DNA from: Streptomyces sp. NBC_01689
GTDB lineage: Bacteria; Actinomycetota; Actinomycetes; Streptomycetales; Streptomycetaceae
Length of the DNA: 64,000 nucleotides
Direction: 5' to 3'
Assembly: GCF_036250675.1 (NCBI RefSeq)
Contig: NZ_CP109592.1
Coordinates: forward strand, 5,332,001-5,396,000
Shown here one piece after another: positions 25,770 to 34,113 of the stretch. A model generated the notes under the pieces. That model saw nothing but the letters and a program-made list of their open reading frames with translations. It ran no database searches and was not told the origin of the DNA. Position 1 is the stretch's first letter; each line of letters opens with the position of its first letter. The position numbers were made by a program, and so were the translations under genes.

Positions 25770-27515
25770 GTGATACGTGCTCTGCGCGACCGCTGGAGAC
25801 GCCCCGCCATGGCGTTGCCCACGGCCGCTCTCGCGCTGGCGCTGACCTGCGCCGGCGCACTCGCGGCGCAGCCCGCCCAGGCGGCGGACGGACCCTCGCT
25901 GCCGAACGTCGGCCAGGCGCAGCTCGCGAAGCCGACCGTCTCCGACAAGGAGCTGCGCCACCGGGTCGCCGAGGCCGTCAAGGACCAGGCGACCCCGGCG
26001 ACCCACGCCAAGAAGACGCCGTTCATCATCGGCGGCACCCAGACGACCATCTCCTCCGCGCCGTGGATGGTCCAGCTCTCCTACTACGACAGCGCGGCCG
26101 GCACCGGCTACTTCTGCGGTGGCACGCTCGTCGCCCCGAACAAGGTCCTGACGGCCGCGCACTGCGTCGCCGGCCTGGACTGGGTCAAGAACGGCGCGGT
26201 GCTGGCCGGGGCCACCGGTCTGCTGGACGACACGACCGGTACGGTCGCGGGCGTCTACCGCCAGTGGAACCACGCGCACTACAACAGCGACACCCTGCAG
26301 AACGACGTCGCCGTCCTCACCCTGGACCGTCCGCTGGAGCAGCAGTGGCAGCGGCTGGTGGCCGCCGGTGACAGCGCGTCCTACAAGGCGGGCGGCTCCG
26401 CCACCGTCTACGGCTGGGGACTGACCTCCGGCGCCGACGGCGCGGACCTGTCGGCCACGCTGCGCAAGGTGACCCTTCCGGTCGTCGCCGACTCCACCTG
26501 CAACAGCGCGATGCGGACGGTGCTCGGCGAGGACGACTTCGTCGAGGGCTCGATGTTCTGCGCGGGCACCCCGGCGACCGGCACCGACGAGGGCACCAAG
26601 AGCCCCTGCAACGGTGACTCCGGTGGCCCGGTGATCGTCGGCGGCAAGGTCGTCGGCATCGTCTCGTGGGGTGTCGCGGGCTGCACCGCGAAGGGCGCCT
26701 ACCCCGTCTTCACCAAGGTGTCCTCGTACACCTGGGCCGCGCAGCCGCGCATCGACGACGCGGACCTGACCTTCGACGGCAAGGCCGACCTGCTGGAGCG
26801 CACCCCCTCCGGGGGCCTGTTCGAGCAGGACAGCAAGGGCACCTCGCTCACCACGCGCGCCTACCAGGGTGCCAACTGGCAGTACGCCAGCTGGGTCCTG
26901 CAGGCCGACCTGGACCGGGACTTCTTCCAGGACCTGATCGAGCGTGACAAGACCGACGGCAAGCTCTACCGCAGCTACCTGAACCACAGCACGAACGAGT
27001 TCGAGTGGATGCAGATCACGTCGGTGTGGGGCGGCTACAAGTCGTACGCCATCCCCGGCGACATGACCGGTGACGCCCGCCCCGACCTGGTCGCGGTGGA
27101 CGCCGACGGTTCGGTCTACCTCTACCCGGGCAAGGGCAACGGCGAGTTCTACGGCCGCGTCAAGGTCGTGGACAAGGCCTGGAAGAACGTCAAGATCTTC
27201 GGCCACGGAGACCTGTCCGGCGACGGCCGTGCGGACCTGCTGGTCCGCAACAGCTCCGGCGTCCTGTACCTCTACCGGGGCACGCAGGTCGAGCACACCC
27301 CGTGGTCGGCGCGCATCCAGGCGCGTACGGGCTGGAACTTCACCTCGTACGTCTCCAACGGTGACTTCACGGGCGACGGCATCGCCGATGTCATCACCCG
27401 CGACTCGGGCGGCACGCTCTGGCTCTACCCCGGCACCAACAAGGCCTCCAGCGACCTCTTCGGAGCGCGCAAGAGCCTCGGTACCGGCTTCAACCAGTAC
27501 AACCTGCTGTTCTGA
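25770..27515 (+). CDS. Secreted trypsin-like protease with FG-GAP/VCBS repeats
   Basis: A 581-residue exported protease. Signal peptide (MALPTAALALALTCAGALAA, cut near AQAAD), a propeptide, then a chymotrypsin-fold domain starting FIIGGTQTT with VLTAAHCVAG (His), NDVAVLTL (Asp) and CNGDSGGPV (Ser), plus paired cysteines. From about residue 335 there are four to five FG-GAP-type repeats with DxDxD calcium-loop motifs such as GDMTGDARPDLVAVD, GDLSGDGRADLLVR and GDFTGDGIADVITRD, which usually make a beta-propeller used for adhesion or substrate binding. GTG start follows CAGGAG by about six bases. Confidence 0.94.
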   Translation: MIRALRDRWRRPAMALPTAALALALTCAGALAAQPAQAADGPSLPNVGQAQLAKPTVSDKELRHRVAEAVKDQATPATHAKKTPFIIGGTQTTISSAPWMVQLSYYDSAAGTGYFCGGTLVAPNKVLTAAHCVAGLDWVKNGAVLAGATGLLDDTTGTVAGVYRQWNHAHYNSDTLQNDVAVLTLDRPLEQQWQRLVAAGDSASYKAGGSATVYGWGLTSGADGADLSATLRKVTLPVVADSTCNSAMRTVLGEDDFVEGSMFCAGTPATGTDEGTKSPCNGDSGGPVIVGGKVVGIVSWGVAGCTAKGAYPVFTKVSSYTWAAQPRIDDADLTFDGKADLLERTPSGGLFEQDSKGTSLTTRAYQGANWQYASWVLQADLDRDFFQDLIERDKTDGKLYRSYLNHSTNEFEWMQITSVWGGYKSYAIPGDMTGDARPDLVAVDADGSVYLYPGKGNGEFYGRVKVVDKAWKNVKIFGHGDLSGDGRADLLVRNSSGVLYLYRGTQVEHTPWSARIQARTGWNFTSYVSNGDFTGDGIADVITRDSGGTLWLYPGTNKASSDLFGARKSLGTGFNQYNLLF

Positions 27516-27552
27516 CCGGTCCGGCCCGCGGTTCCCGTGGGCCGGACACCCA

Positions 27553-27585
27553 CACGTCGGCCCCGCGATCCGCGGGGCCGACGTG
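27553..27585 (+). terminator. Strong terminator after the trypsin gene
   Basis: Perfect 15-bp stem (CACGTCGGCCCCGCG and complement) with loop ATC, 37 bases after the stop codon and followed by CCGTTTCC. It separates the trypsin gene from the convergent LacI gene. Confidence 0.85.
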
Positions 27586-27890
27586 CCGTTTCCGTCCGCG
27601 CCGGTGTCGATTCCCGGCGGCTCCGCCCCCGGACGCCCGCCCTGTTCCGCCCGCACGGCCTCGGCCTCGCATGCCGTCCGGCCGGGATCCCCCTCGGAGC
27701 CTTCGGCGTGGACCCGTGTCCTGGGCACGGCGAGATTGCCTCGGGCGCGGACCCGCGCATCCGGGTCGCCGCGCGTTCGCGGACGAGGCGTCGGGGCGAG
27801 CGGGGTCCAGGGGCGGGGCGACGGCCCCGGACGCCGGGCCCCCAAACGGGGTCCGGGTGACGGGCCGCGACCGGAGACCGGGCCGGGGGC
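27586..27890. other. Featureless spacer
   Basis: About 305 bases of GC-rich sequence between the terminator of the trypsin gene and the end of the LacI gene. Several open frames cross it on both strands but none has a start with a ribosome site or a recognisable product. Confidence 0.5.
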
Positions 27891-28913
27891 TCACACGCAG
27901 CCGCAGGACCGCCGTACCACCAGCCGTGACGGGAACACCTTCAGCCGCTCGCGGCGCGACCCCGCGACCCGCAGACCGTCGTCCAGGACGAGATCCACCG
28001 CCGCGCGGGCCATCGCCGACCGGTCGGATGCGATCGTCGTCAACGGCGGGTCGGTCAGCGCGGCCTCCTTGACATCGTCGAAGCCGGCCACGGCCAGCTC
28101 TCCCGGCACGTCGATGCGCAGCTCGCGGGCGGCGCGCAGCACGCCGATCGCCTGGTCGTCGGTGGAGCAGAAGATGGCGGGCGGCCGGTCCGGGCCGGCG
28201 AGCAGCTGCAGGCCGACCTGGTAGGCGTCGTAGCGGTTGTACGGAGCTTCGAAGAGGCGGCCCTCGGTGGGGATGCCCGCCTCCTGCATGGCGCGCCGCC
28301 AGCCCTCGACGTGGTCGGAGACCGGGTCGCCGACCACGGGGGTCTCCGCGATGCCGCCGAGACACGCCACGTAGTCGTAACCGTGTTCGAGGAGGTGGCG
28401 GGTGGCGAGCTGGGCGCCGCCGATGTCGTCGGTGACCACCGCCACGTCGTCGATCGCCTCGGGGCGCTCGTGCAGCAGCACGACCCGGGCGTCCCAGGCC
28501 TCGATCTCCGCGGCAGCGTTGTCATTGAGGGCGTGGCTGACGAGGATCAGGCCGGAGACCCGCATACCGAGGAACGCGCGCAGATAGTGGACCTCGCGCT
28601 CGGCGACGTAGTCGGAGTTGCCGACCAGCACCATCTTCCCGCGCTCGGCCGCGGCCTGCTCGACCGCGTGCGCCATCTCCCCGAAGAAGGGCTGGCGCGC
28701 GTCCGGCACGATCAGGCCTATGAGCTCGGTCCGCCGGGACGCCATCGCCTGGGCCACCCGGTCGGGCCGGTACCCCAGCTCCTTGATCGCGGCGAGAACG
28801 CGCTCGCGCGTGGCCGGGGCGACCGGCCTCGGTCCGTTGTTGATGACATAGCTGACGACCGCGGTGGAGGTACCCGCCAGTCGTGCCACATCGTCCCTCG
28901 TCACCTTGGCCAC
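27891..28913 (-). CDS. LacI-family transcriptional regulator
   Basis: A 340-residue regulator: N-terminal helix-turn-helix [20 protein letters not shown] with hinge ([20 protein letters not shown]) and a periplasmic-binding-type effector domain ending [14 protein letters not shown]. It probably senses a sugar. GTG start at 28913 appears leaderless: the -10 box TAGACT (28925-28920) ends six bases before it. It is not next to sugar transport genes, so its targets are not evident. Confidence 0.93.
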   Translation of the reverse strand: MAKVTRDDVARLAGTSTAVVSYVINNGPRPVAPATRERVLAAIKELGYRPDRVAQAMASRRTELIGLIVPDARQPFFGEMAHAVEQAAAERGKMVLVGNSDYVAEREVHYLRAFLGMRVSGLILVSHALNDNAAAEIEAWDARVVLLHERPEAIDDVAVVTDDIGGAQLATRHLLEHGYDYVACLGGIAETPVVGDPVSDHVEGWRRAMQEAGIPTEGRLFEAPYNRYDAYQVGLQLLAGPDRPPAIFCSTDDQAIGVLRAARELRIDVPGELAVAGFDDVKEAALTDPPLTTIASDRSAMARAAVDLVLDDGLRVAGSRRERLKVFPSRLVVRRSCGCV

Positions 28914-28963
28914 GCGCGGAGTCTACGCGGATGGACCCGCCTCTGGGCAGGGCGTACGGAGGC

Positions 28964-29755
28964 TTACCGGCCCTCGGCTCCGGCCTCGACGGCGGGCGCG
29001 GCGTCGAGGTGCGCCGTCTCGTCCGCATCCGCCGCCTTTGGCTGGGCGGCCTTGGCCTTCGCCTCGTCCGCGGCCCGCTCCACCTTCTCCGGCGTAACGA
29101 ATCGATAACCGACGTTCCGGACCGTTCCGATCAGCGACTCGTGCTCGGGGCCGAGCTTGGCGCGCAGCCGTCGTACGTGCACGTCGACCGTCCGCGTGCC
29201 GCCGAAGTAGTCGTAGCCCCAGACCTCCTGGAGCAGCTGGGCGCGGGTGAAGACGCGGCCCGGGTGCTGCGCGAGGTACTTGAGGAGCTCGAACTCCTTG
29301 AAGGTCAGGTCGAGGACCCTGCCCTTGAGCTTGGCGCTGTACGTCGCCTCGTCCACGGAGAGGTCGCCGTTGCGGATCTCCATGGGGGAGTCGTCGTTGA
29401 CGATCTGCTGCCGGCCCATGGCGAGCCGCAGCCGGGCCTCGACCTCGGCCGGACCGGCGGTGTCGAGGAGAACGTCGTCGATGCCCCAGTCGGCGGTGAC
29501 GGCCGCGAGGCCGCCCTCCGTCACGACGAGGACGAGGGGACAGCCCGGTCCCGTCGAGCGCAGCAGCTGGCACAGGCTGCGCACCTGCGGGAGGTCCCGC
29601 CGGCCGTCGATCAGGATGACGTCGGCGCCGGGGGTGTCGACGAGGGCGGGGCCTTCCGCCGGAGCCACCCGCACGTTGTGCAGCAGCAGACCGAGAGCGG
29701 GAAGCACCTCCGTCGACGGCTGGAGGGCGTTGGTCAGGAGCAGCAGAGAACTCAT
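28964..29755 (-). CDS. glnR: Nitrogen regulator GlnR (atypical OmpR-type response regulator)
   Basis: Global nitrogen regulator of actinomycetes that controls glutamine synthetase, ammonium and nitrate genes. The 263-residue protein has a receiver-like N-terminal half ([34 protein letters not shown]) without the full acidic pocket, and a winged helix with [18 protein letters not shown] and [17 protein letters not shown]. The C-terminus is an Ala/Glu-rich tail. No kinase gene is nearby, as expected for GlnR. ATG at 29755 follows GGAGGTGGGG. A 31-codon open frame just upstream ends in an ATGA overlap with this start. Confidence 0.94.
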   Translation of the reverse strand: MSSLLLLTNALQPSTEVLPALGLLLHNVRVAPAEGPALVDTPGADVILIDGRRDLPQVRSLCQLLRSTGPGCPLVLVVTEGGLAAVTADWGIDDVLLDTAGPAEVEARLRLAMGRQQIVNDDSPMEIRNGDLSVDEATYSAKLKGRVLDLTFKEFELLKYLAQHPGRVFTRAQLLQEVWGYDYFGGTRTVDVHVRRLRAKLGPEHESLIGTVRNVGYRFVTPEKVERAADEAKAKAAQPKAADADETAHLDAAPAVEAGAEGR

Positions 29756-29847
29756 CGCGCCCCACCTCCGAGCTCCCGGCCTCGCTCGAGCAGGGGGTAT
29801 CCCCACGCCTGGTTCGTCCTGCGTTCGTGCACGGTTCGCTCGCCCAT
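29752..29847 (-). CDS. Possible upstream open reading frame coupled to glnR
   Basis: A 31-codon frame, beginning [17 protein letters not shown], starts at an ATG with AGGAGG and GAGG stretches upstream and ends in a TGA that overlaps the glnR ATG (ATGA). This arrangement would couple glnR translation to that of the small frame. The product looks like no known protein and may not matter as such. The evidence is only the ribosome site and the overlap. Confidence 0.4.
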   Translation of the reverse strand: MGERTVHERRTNQAWGYPLLERGRELGGGAR

Positions 29848-30091
29848 AACCTCTGGTTCCTCCTCGGTCCCTGTATGGGGGTACCTCCCACGCGCACGAG
29901 GCGGTGGGGGAGTCTGCGGCACTGCTTCCTTGCTTCTTCCCCTGTGCGCGGCTCCCGCGTCCCGGGGAACCGCCGTGCCTCCGTGGGCTCCGTACACCGG
30001 CGGTTTCCCGCTTCGTATACAACGCCTCAGAAAGCACAAAAGGACCCGGGGGCTTCTCTGCCCGAGTCCTCTGCCCAGCAGAATAGCCCAC
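29848..30091. other. Divergent promoter region glnR / hydrolase with a hairpin
   Basis: Contains, close to the hydrolase, an imperfect hairpin (AGGACCCGGGGGC / GCCCGAGTCCT, about 30040-30071) and upstream of it a relatively AT-rich stretch. A CAGAAT hexamer (30079-30085 region) ends about seven bases before the hydrolase ATG and may be its -10 box. glnR promoter elements must lie on the minus strand here but are not clear. Confidence 0.4.
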
Positions 30092-30955
30092 ATGAGCTCA
30101 GGTCCGGCAGGTCAAGTGACGGGATCTTCCATCCGTCCACCCCTTGAGACGGCCCCGCACGCCCCTTCGCGGCGGTCCCTGCGCACCGTCGACGGCGTGA
30201 CGATCGAGGCGGCGTACGACCCCGCGCGGGGGACGCGCGACGCTGCGGGCGGGAGCCTGGCGATCGTCGTGGCGCACGGTTTCACGGGGGGTCTCGACCG
30301 TCCGCACGTGCGCCGGGTCGCCGGTGTCCTCGGCCGGGACGCGGCGGTCGTCACATTCTCCTTCCGGGGCCACGGAGGTTCCGGCGGCCGTTCCACGGTC
30401 GGTGACCGCGAGGTGCACGATCTCGACGCCGCCGTGGCATGGGCCCGCGAGCTGGGGCACCCACGGGTGGCCACGGTCGGTTTCTCGATGGGCGGGTCGG
30501 TGGTGCTCCGGCACGCGGCGATGCACGGCGAGGCCGGCCAGGAGCACGAAAGACGCACGGAGGCGCGCACGGACGCGGTGGTGTCGGTGAGCGCGCCGGC
30601 CCGCTGGTACTACCGGGGCACGGCTCCCATGCGGCGGCTGCACTGGCTCGTCACCCGGCCGGCGGGACGCGTGGTCGGCCGTTACGGACTGAAGACCCGC
30701 ATCCACTCCCGCGACTGGGATCCGGTACCGGCCTCGCCGGCCGAGTCGGTCCCGCTCATCGCGCCCACCCCGCTGCTGATCGTCCACGGCGACCAGGACG
30801 GCTACTTCCCCCTGGACCACCCGCGGATGCTGGCCGAGGCCTCCGGCGGCCACGCCGAACTCTGGGTGGAGCACGGCATGGGCCACGCCGAGCACGCGGC
30901 CCGCGACGAGCTGTTGGCCCGCATCGGTGCGTGGGCGGCGTCGGCCGCGGGCTAG
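30092..30955 (+). CDS. Alpha/beta hydrolase
   Basis: A 287-residue alpha/beta-hydrolase: oxyanion region VVAHGFTGG, nucleophile elbow GFSMGGS, catalytic Asp in [13 protein letters not shown] and His in HGMGHAEH. No signal peptide. The ATG at 30092 has no ribosome site, and a leaderless transcript is likely. Substrate unknown. It is followed by a repeat-rich spacer and then a MoaD-like gene. Confidence 0.88.
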   Translation: MSSGPAGQVTGSSIRPPLETAPHAPSRRSLRTVDGVTIEAAYDPARGTRDAAGGSLAIVVAHGFTGGLDRPHVRRVAGVLGRDAAVVTFSFRGHGGSGGRSTVGDREVHDLDAAVAWARELGHPRVATVGFSMGGSVVLRHAAMHGEAGQEHERRTEARTDAVVSVSAPARWYYRGTAPMRRLHWLVTRPAGRVVGRYGLKTRIHSRDWDPVPASPAESVPLIAPTPLLIVHGDQDGYFPLDHPRMLAEASGGHAELWVEHGMGHAEHAARDELLARIGAWAASAAG

Positions 30956-30963
30956 CCTGGCCA

Positions 30964-31108
30964 TGTTCACGGGGTGCACGGGGTTCACGGGATCCACCGG
31001 CACGGGTGTCACCGGCCCACGGGCCGGCCGGCGCACGGTCCGTGGAACCGCGGGTTCCCGTGATCCACGATCCCCGTGACCCCTGCAGTCCCCGTAATCC
31101 CCGTAAGC
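30964..31108. repeat. Complementary CACGGG / CCCGTG repeat clusters
   Basis: The first 35 bases carry four copies of a CACGGG unit (TTCACGGGG, TGCACGGGG and so on) and the region from 31049 carries five copies of the complement (CCCGTGATCC, CCCCGTGACC, CCCCGTAATCC). The two clusters can pair to form a long imperfect stem between the hydrolase and MoaD-like genes. A small GGAACC-GCG-GGTTCC hairpin sits in between. Confidence 0.55.
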
Positions 31109-31183
31109 ACGTATCTACTGATGGCACGTACCGACCGATCCGCTGGTCCACTGGATCCGCCGGTCCACCGATTGAGGAACGAC

Positions 31184-31438
31184 ATGGCAAAGGGCACGGT
31201 GCGTTACTGGGCCGCCGCCAAGGCCGCGGCGGGCGTCGCCGAGGAGCCGTACGACGCGGGCACGCTCGCCGAGGCACTCGACGAGGTCCGCGAGCGGCAC
31301 CCCGGCGAACTCGTCCGCGTCCTGCGGCGCTGCTCGTTCCTCATCGACGGCGCTCCCGTGGGCACCCGCGGACATGAGACGGTACCGCTGGCCGAGGGCG
31401 GCACGGTCGAGGTGCTCCCGCCGTTCGCAGGAGGGTGA
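31184..31438 (+). CDS. MoaD/ThiS-family sulfur carrier protein
   Basis: An 84-residue beta-grasp protein ending in the required Gly-Gly (VLPPFAGG), which would be activated by an E1-like enzyme and carry sulfur as a thiocarboxylate. ATG at 31184 is preceded by GAGGAAC. No adenylyltransferase partner is in the window, but a rhodanese/SseC pair and a DsrE-like protein are encoded 3-5 kb downstream. Which pathway it serves (molybdopterin, thiamine, cysteine or tRNA thiolation) is not decided by sequence. Confidence 0.85.
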   Translation: MAKGTVRYWAAAKAAAGVAEEPYDAGTLAEALDEVRERHPGELVRVLRRCSFLIDGAPVGTRGHETVPLAEGGTVEVLPPFAGG

Positions 31439-31446
31439 GCGAGACG

Positions 31447-32694
31447 ATGAGCAACCAGCCGTACGAGCCCCGGTTCGAGCCCCCGCAGGAGGGGCGCGAG
31501 CCGTATCAGCAACCGCAGCGGCCCCACCAGCCTCAGCAGGCCGAGTGGCAGCAGCAGACCCAGCAGTGGGAGGGCCAGACCTGGGAGACCCAGGCACAGC
31601 CCACGACGCCCGCCGCCGACCCCGCGTACGCGCCGCCCCGGGCGCCCGGGGACCGGAACGCCCCGCAGGGCCGCCAGGGTGCCTATCAGGGCTACGCGGA
31701 GCCGCACGGCGCCGGGCATCCGCAGGGCGCCGGGAACGCGCAGGACGCCCCGCACGCGCAGACGTACGGGTACGGTGCCGCGGCCGGGCCGCTGCCCCAG
31801 GAACCCGCCGCGCAGGGCTGGGACCACGCCCGGCCGCAGCACCACCCCGAGGCGCCCGCGCCCATGACGGGGTCCGTGGCCGACGGCGCCGGGGCGGCGA
31901 CCGGCTACGGCCCCGCGACCGTCACCGGCAACGCCCGCGTCACCGACGCCCAGCGCGCCCGCGCCGAGGGCCGCTCGCCCGTCATCGAGCCCGGCATCCA
32001 GCCGGCCGCGCTCACCGCGGTGCTGGCCCTGCTGCTCGCCGGCACGGCGGCGATCGGGCAGTACGCCCTCGTCGTCCCGCTGGTGCTGCTGCAGGCCGTG
32101 ACCGCGGCGGGCTGGTTCCGGCTGAACGGGATGTGGCCGGCCCGGCAGGGCATCGCGCTGGCGTTCCTGGGCGCGGTCACCGCCGACGTGGTGCTGCTCG
32201 CGGTCGGCCGGGAGAACGCGCCCGCCGCGATCCTCGGCACGCTCGGCGTGTGGGTCCTGCTCACCCTCGTCCTGCAGCTGCGCAGCCACGCCGACCCGGA
32301 CACCCGGATGTACGGCCTGATGGCGACCGTCGTCTCGGCGGCGCTGTCGATCATCGCGGCGGGCCACCTCGCGGCCGAGCCGGACGCCGTCACGGTGGGC
32401 GCCGTCACGGTCGCGGTCACGGTCCTGGTCCGCGCGCTGCCGCTGCCCACCGCCGTCTCCGTGGCGGTGGCCCTGGCGGCCGCCGCCGGCGCGGGATTCG
32501 TGGTCGGCGGCATGACGGACCTGGGCGGCCAGGGAGCCCTTCTCGGGCTCGGGGCCGGTGTCTGCGCGCTGATCGGCCACCGGGTCGCCAGTTACGACTA
32601 CCCGTCGCGTTTCGTGCACTTCACGGCCGGCGTGGCGCTCCCGCTGGCGGCGGCCGCCCCGGCGGTCTATCTGCTCGGCCGGGCGCTGGGCTAG
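31447..32694 (+). CDS. Membrane protein with long disordered N-terminus
   Basis: A 415-residue protein. Residues 1-175 are rich in Gln, Pro, Gly and His and are certainly disordered; residues 180-415 contain eight or so hydrophobic segments (LTAVLALLLAGTAAIGQYAL, TADVVLLAV and others). I prefer the ATG at 31447 with AGGAGGGTGAG upstream over a GTG at 31435 that overlaps the previous stop. Co-transcription with the MoaD-like gene is likely. Function unknown. Confidence 0.8.
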   Translation: MSNQPYEPRFEPPQEGREPYQQPQRPHQPQQAEWQQQTQQWEGQTWETQAQPTTPAADPAYAPPRAPGDRNAPQGRQGAYQGYAEPHGAGHPQGAGNAQDAPHAQTYGYGAAAGPLPQEPAAQGWDHARPQHHPEAPAPMTGSVADGAGAATGYGPATVTGNARVTDAQRARAEGRSPVIEPGIQPAALTAVLALLLAGTAAIGQYALVVPLVLLQAVTAAGWFRLNGMWPARQGIALAFLGAVTADVVLLAVGRENAPAAILGTLGVWVLLTLVLQLRSHADPDTRMYGLMATVVSAALSIIAAGHLAAEPDAVTVGAVTVAVTVLVRALPLPTAVSVAVALAAAAGAGFVVGGMTDLGGQGALLGLGAGVCALIGHRVASYDYPSRFVHFTAGVALPLAAAAPAVYLLGRALG

Positions 32695-32740
32695 CCGGCC
32701 GGGGAACCCGCCGTTCGTCACAGGTGATCGACAACCGTTC

Positions 32741-32767
32741 CGGAGGGCCCCGTCAGGGGGCCCTTCG
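32741..32767 (+). terminator. Terminator after the membrane protein gene
   Basis: Hairpin with an 11-bp stem (CGGAGGGCCCC pairing with GGGGCCCTTCG, one G-T pair) and loop GTCAG, 46 bases after the stop codon, followed by GGTTAGG. Confidence 0.75.
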
Positions 32768-32833
32768 GGTTAGGTTCGCGCTGGACGGCCATGTCGGCCG
32801 CCCGGACCCGGTCTAGGTGGGGGAACCCCGAGC

Positions 32834-33589
32834 ATGCGCGCACTGCGAATAATTCTGGTCGTCACCGTCATCCTGGGCGGCCTGTTCGTGATCGCGGACC
32901 GCGTGGCGGTCGGTTTCGCGGAGGACAAGGCCGCCGACCGGATCAAGAGCTCCGAGGGCCTGGCCACCACCCCCGACGTGTCCATCGAGGGCTTCCCCTT
33001 CCTCACCCAGGTGGCCGGTGGCGAACTCGACGACGTGAAGATCGGCATCAAGGACTTCGAGGCGTCGGCCGAGGGCGGCAAGGGCACCGCGGGCGGCACC
33101 GCCACCATCCGCATCGACGCGCTCGACGCCGAGATGCACGGCGTCCGCTTCAACGGCGACTACAGCTCCGCCACCGCGAACAGCGCCTCCGGCTCCGCCA
33201 CCGTCTCCTACGCCGAACTGCTCAAGGCCGCCAAGTCCCAGCCCACGGCGGTCGCCCCCGGCGTCACCGCGCAGGTCATCGGGCTCTCCGACGGCGGGAA
33301 CGGCAAGATCAAGGTCGAGGTCACGGCCACCGTCCTCGGCACCAAGCTGCCCCAGCCGGTCTCCGTGCTCAGCTCCGTCGCCGTCGTCGGGGGCGACACG
33401 GTCCGGGTGCACGCGGACGGGCTGCCCAAGCTGGGGGTGGATCTCGCCGAGGGCCGGATCCGGTCGATCACCGACTTCGAGCAGAAGATCGACGGACTGC
33501 CGGGCGGCATCAAGCTCGACAAGGTCGAGGCGGCGACGGACGGCGTGGACATCTCGGTGAAGGGTTCGGACGTCAAGCTGGTCGGGTAG
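32834..33589 (+). CDS. LmeA-like (DUF2993) protein, short form
   Basis: A 251-residue protein with an N-terminal signal anchor (IILVVTVILGGLFVIADRV) and a DUF2993 domain that begins EDKAADRIKSS and carries VSIEGFPFLTQVAGGELDDV. It is paralogous to the protein at 18816-20165 but has no cytoplasmic extension. Expected to sit at the outer face of the membrane and bind phospholipid. ATG 32834 is preceded by GGGGGAA. A 22-bp direct repeat begins at its stop codon. Confidence 0.88.
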   Translation: MRALRIILVVTVILGGLFVIADRVAVGFAEDKAADRIKSSEGLATTPDVSIEGFPFLTQVAGGELDDVKIGIKDFEASAEGGKGTAGGTATIRIDALDAEMHGVRFNGDYSSATANSASGSATVSYAELLKAAKSQPTAVAPGVTAQVIGLSDGGNGKIKVEVTATVLGTKLPQPVSVLSSVAVVGGDTVRVHADGLPKLGVDLAEGRIRSITDFEQKIDGLPGGIKLDKVEAATDGVDISVKGSDVKLVG

Positions 33590-33634
33590 GACGGTTGACG
33601 GCACCGGGCGCCAGGACGGTTGACGGCACCGGGC
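33588..33634. repeat. 22-bp direct repeat
   Basis: The sequence AGGACGGTTGACGGCACCGG (plus GC) occurs twice, at 33588 and 33613, with a 25-bp period; the first copy overlaps the stop codon of the LmeA-like gene. The rest of the spacer to 33850 has no other feature. Confidence 0.85.
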
Positions 33635-33853
33635 CGCAGACGGCCGCAGACAGCCGCGGGGGCCTTGGGGCGGCCCGGCCGGCCGCGGCCCGTACCGGGA
33701 GCTGCTGTCCGAAAGGCGAGACGAGGCCGTCCGTACGGCAGATGCGTGAGGGACGTGATGCCCGGCGCCGGGGCCCGGCGCGCGGCGGGAGTGGTTTCGA
33801 TGGTCATCTCATCCCACATCCCGGACGATCCCATCTCATGATGCGACACACCG

Positions 33854-33883
33854 GTGACATGTCCGGCTGTCCGTCCCTACGAT
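33854..33883 (+). promoter_or_regulatory. Promoter of the cysteine leader peptide and sulfurtransferase operon
   Basis: A -35 box GTGACA (33854-33859), an 18-bp spacer and a -10 box TACGAT (33878-33883). The -10 box ends seven bases before the leader peptide ATG, so transcription should start at or next to that ATG and the leader message is leaderless. Confidence 0.7.
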
Positions 33884-33890
33884 CGGACGC

Positions 33891-33971
33891 ATGAAGCGAC
33901 AGGCGGATCTCACGAAGCGGCGGGCAGTAGACCTGTGCCGCGTCGCCGCCATGCTCTGTCGCACTTTCTAG
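33891..33971 (+). CDS. Cysteine-containing leader peptide
   Basis: A 26-codon frame, MKRQADLTKRRAVDLCRVAA then MLCRTF, ends 142 bases before the sulfurtransferase gene. The pattern VDLCRVAxxLC with Arg neighbours is that of the short leader peptides found in front of sulfur-metabolism genes in actinomycetes; in mycobacteria, cysteine-rich leaderless frames of this kind attenuate downstream sulfur genes according to cysteine supply. Here two Cys codons (TGC, TGT) lie in the second half. The promoter is placed for leaderless translation. Confidence 0.8.
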   Translation: MKRQADLTKRRAVDLCRVAAMLCRTF

Positions 33972-34113
33972 CGGGGGCCGTTCGCCCATCCGCCCTGCCC
34001 CGGCCCTTCCTCGCCGGGGACCCCCGTGCGCGTCGCGCAGCCGAGACCGGCATGACCGCGCACCCTCTCCCTATCGCACCGCCCCGCCGCAACTGCCCCG
34101 GAGGAGAAAGAGC

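Noticed and set aside
25419..27845. An 808-codon minus-strand open frame opposite the trypsin gene
   Set aside because: Antisense shadow; the plus strand encodes a clear protease with catalytic triad and FG-GAP repeats.
30963..31079. A short frame MFTGCTGFTGSTG... after the hydrolase gene
   Set aside because: It is the translation of a simple CACGGG repeat; the -10-like TAGCCT is only four bases from the ATG.
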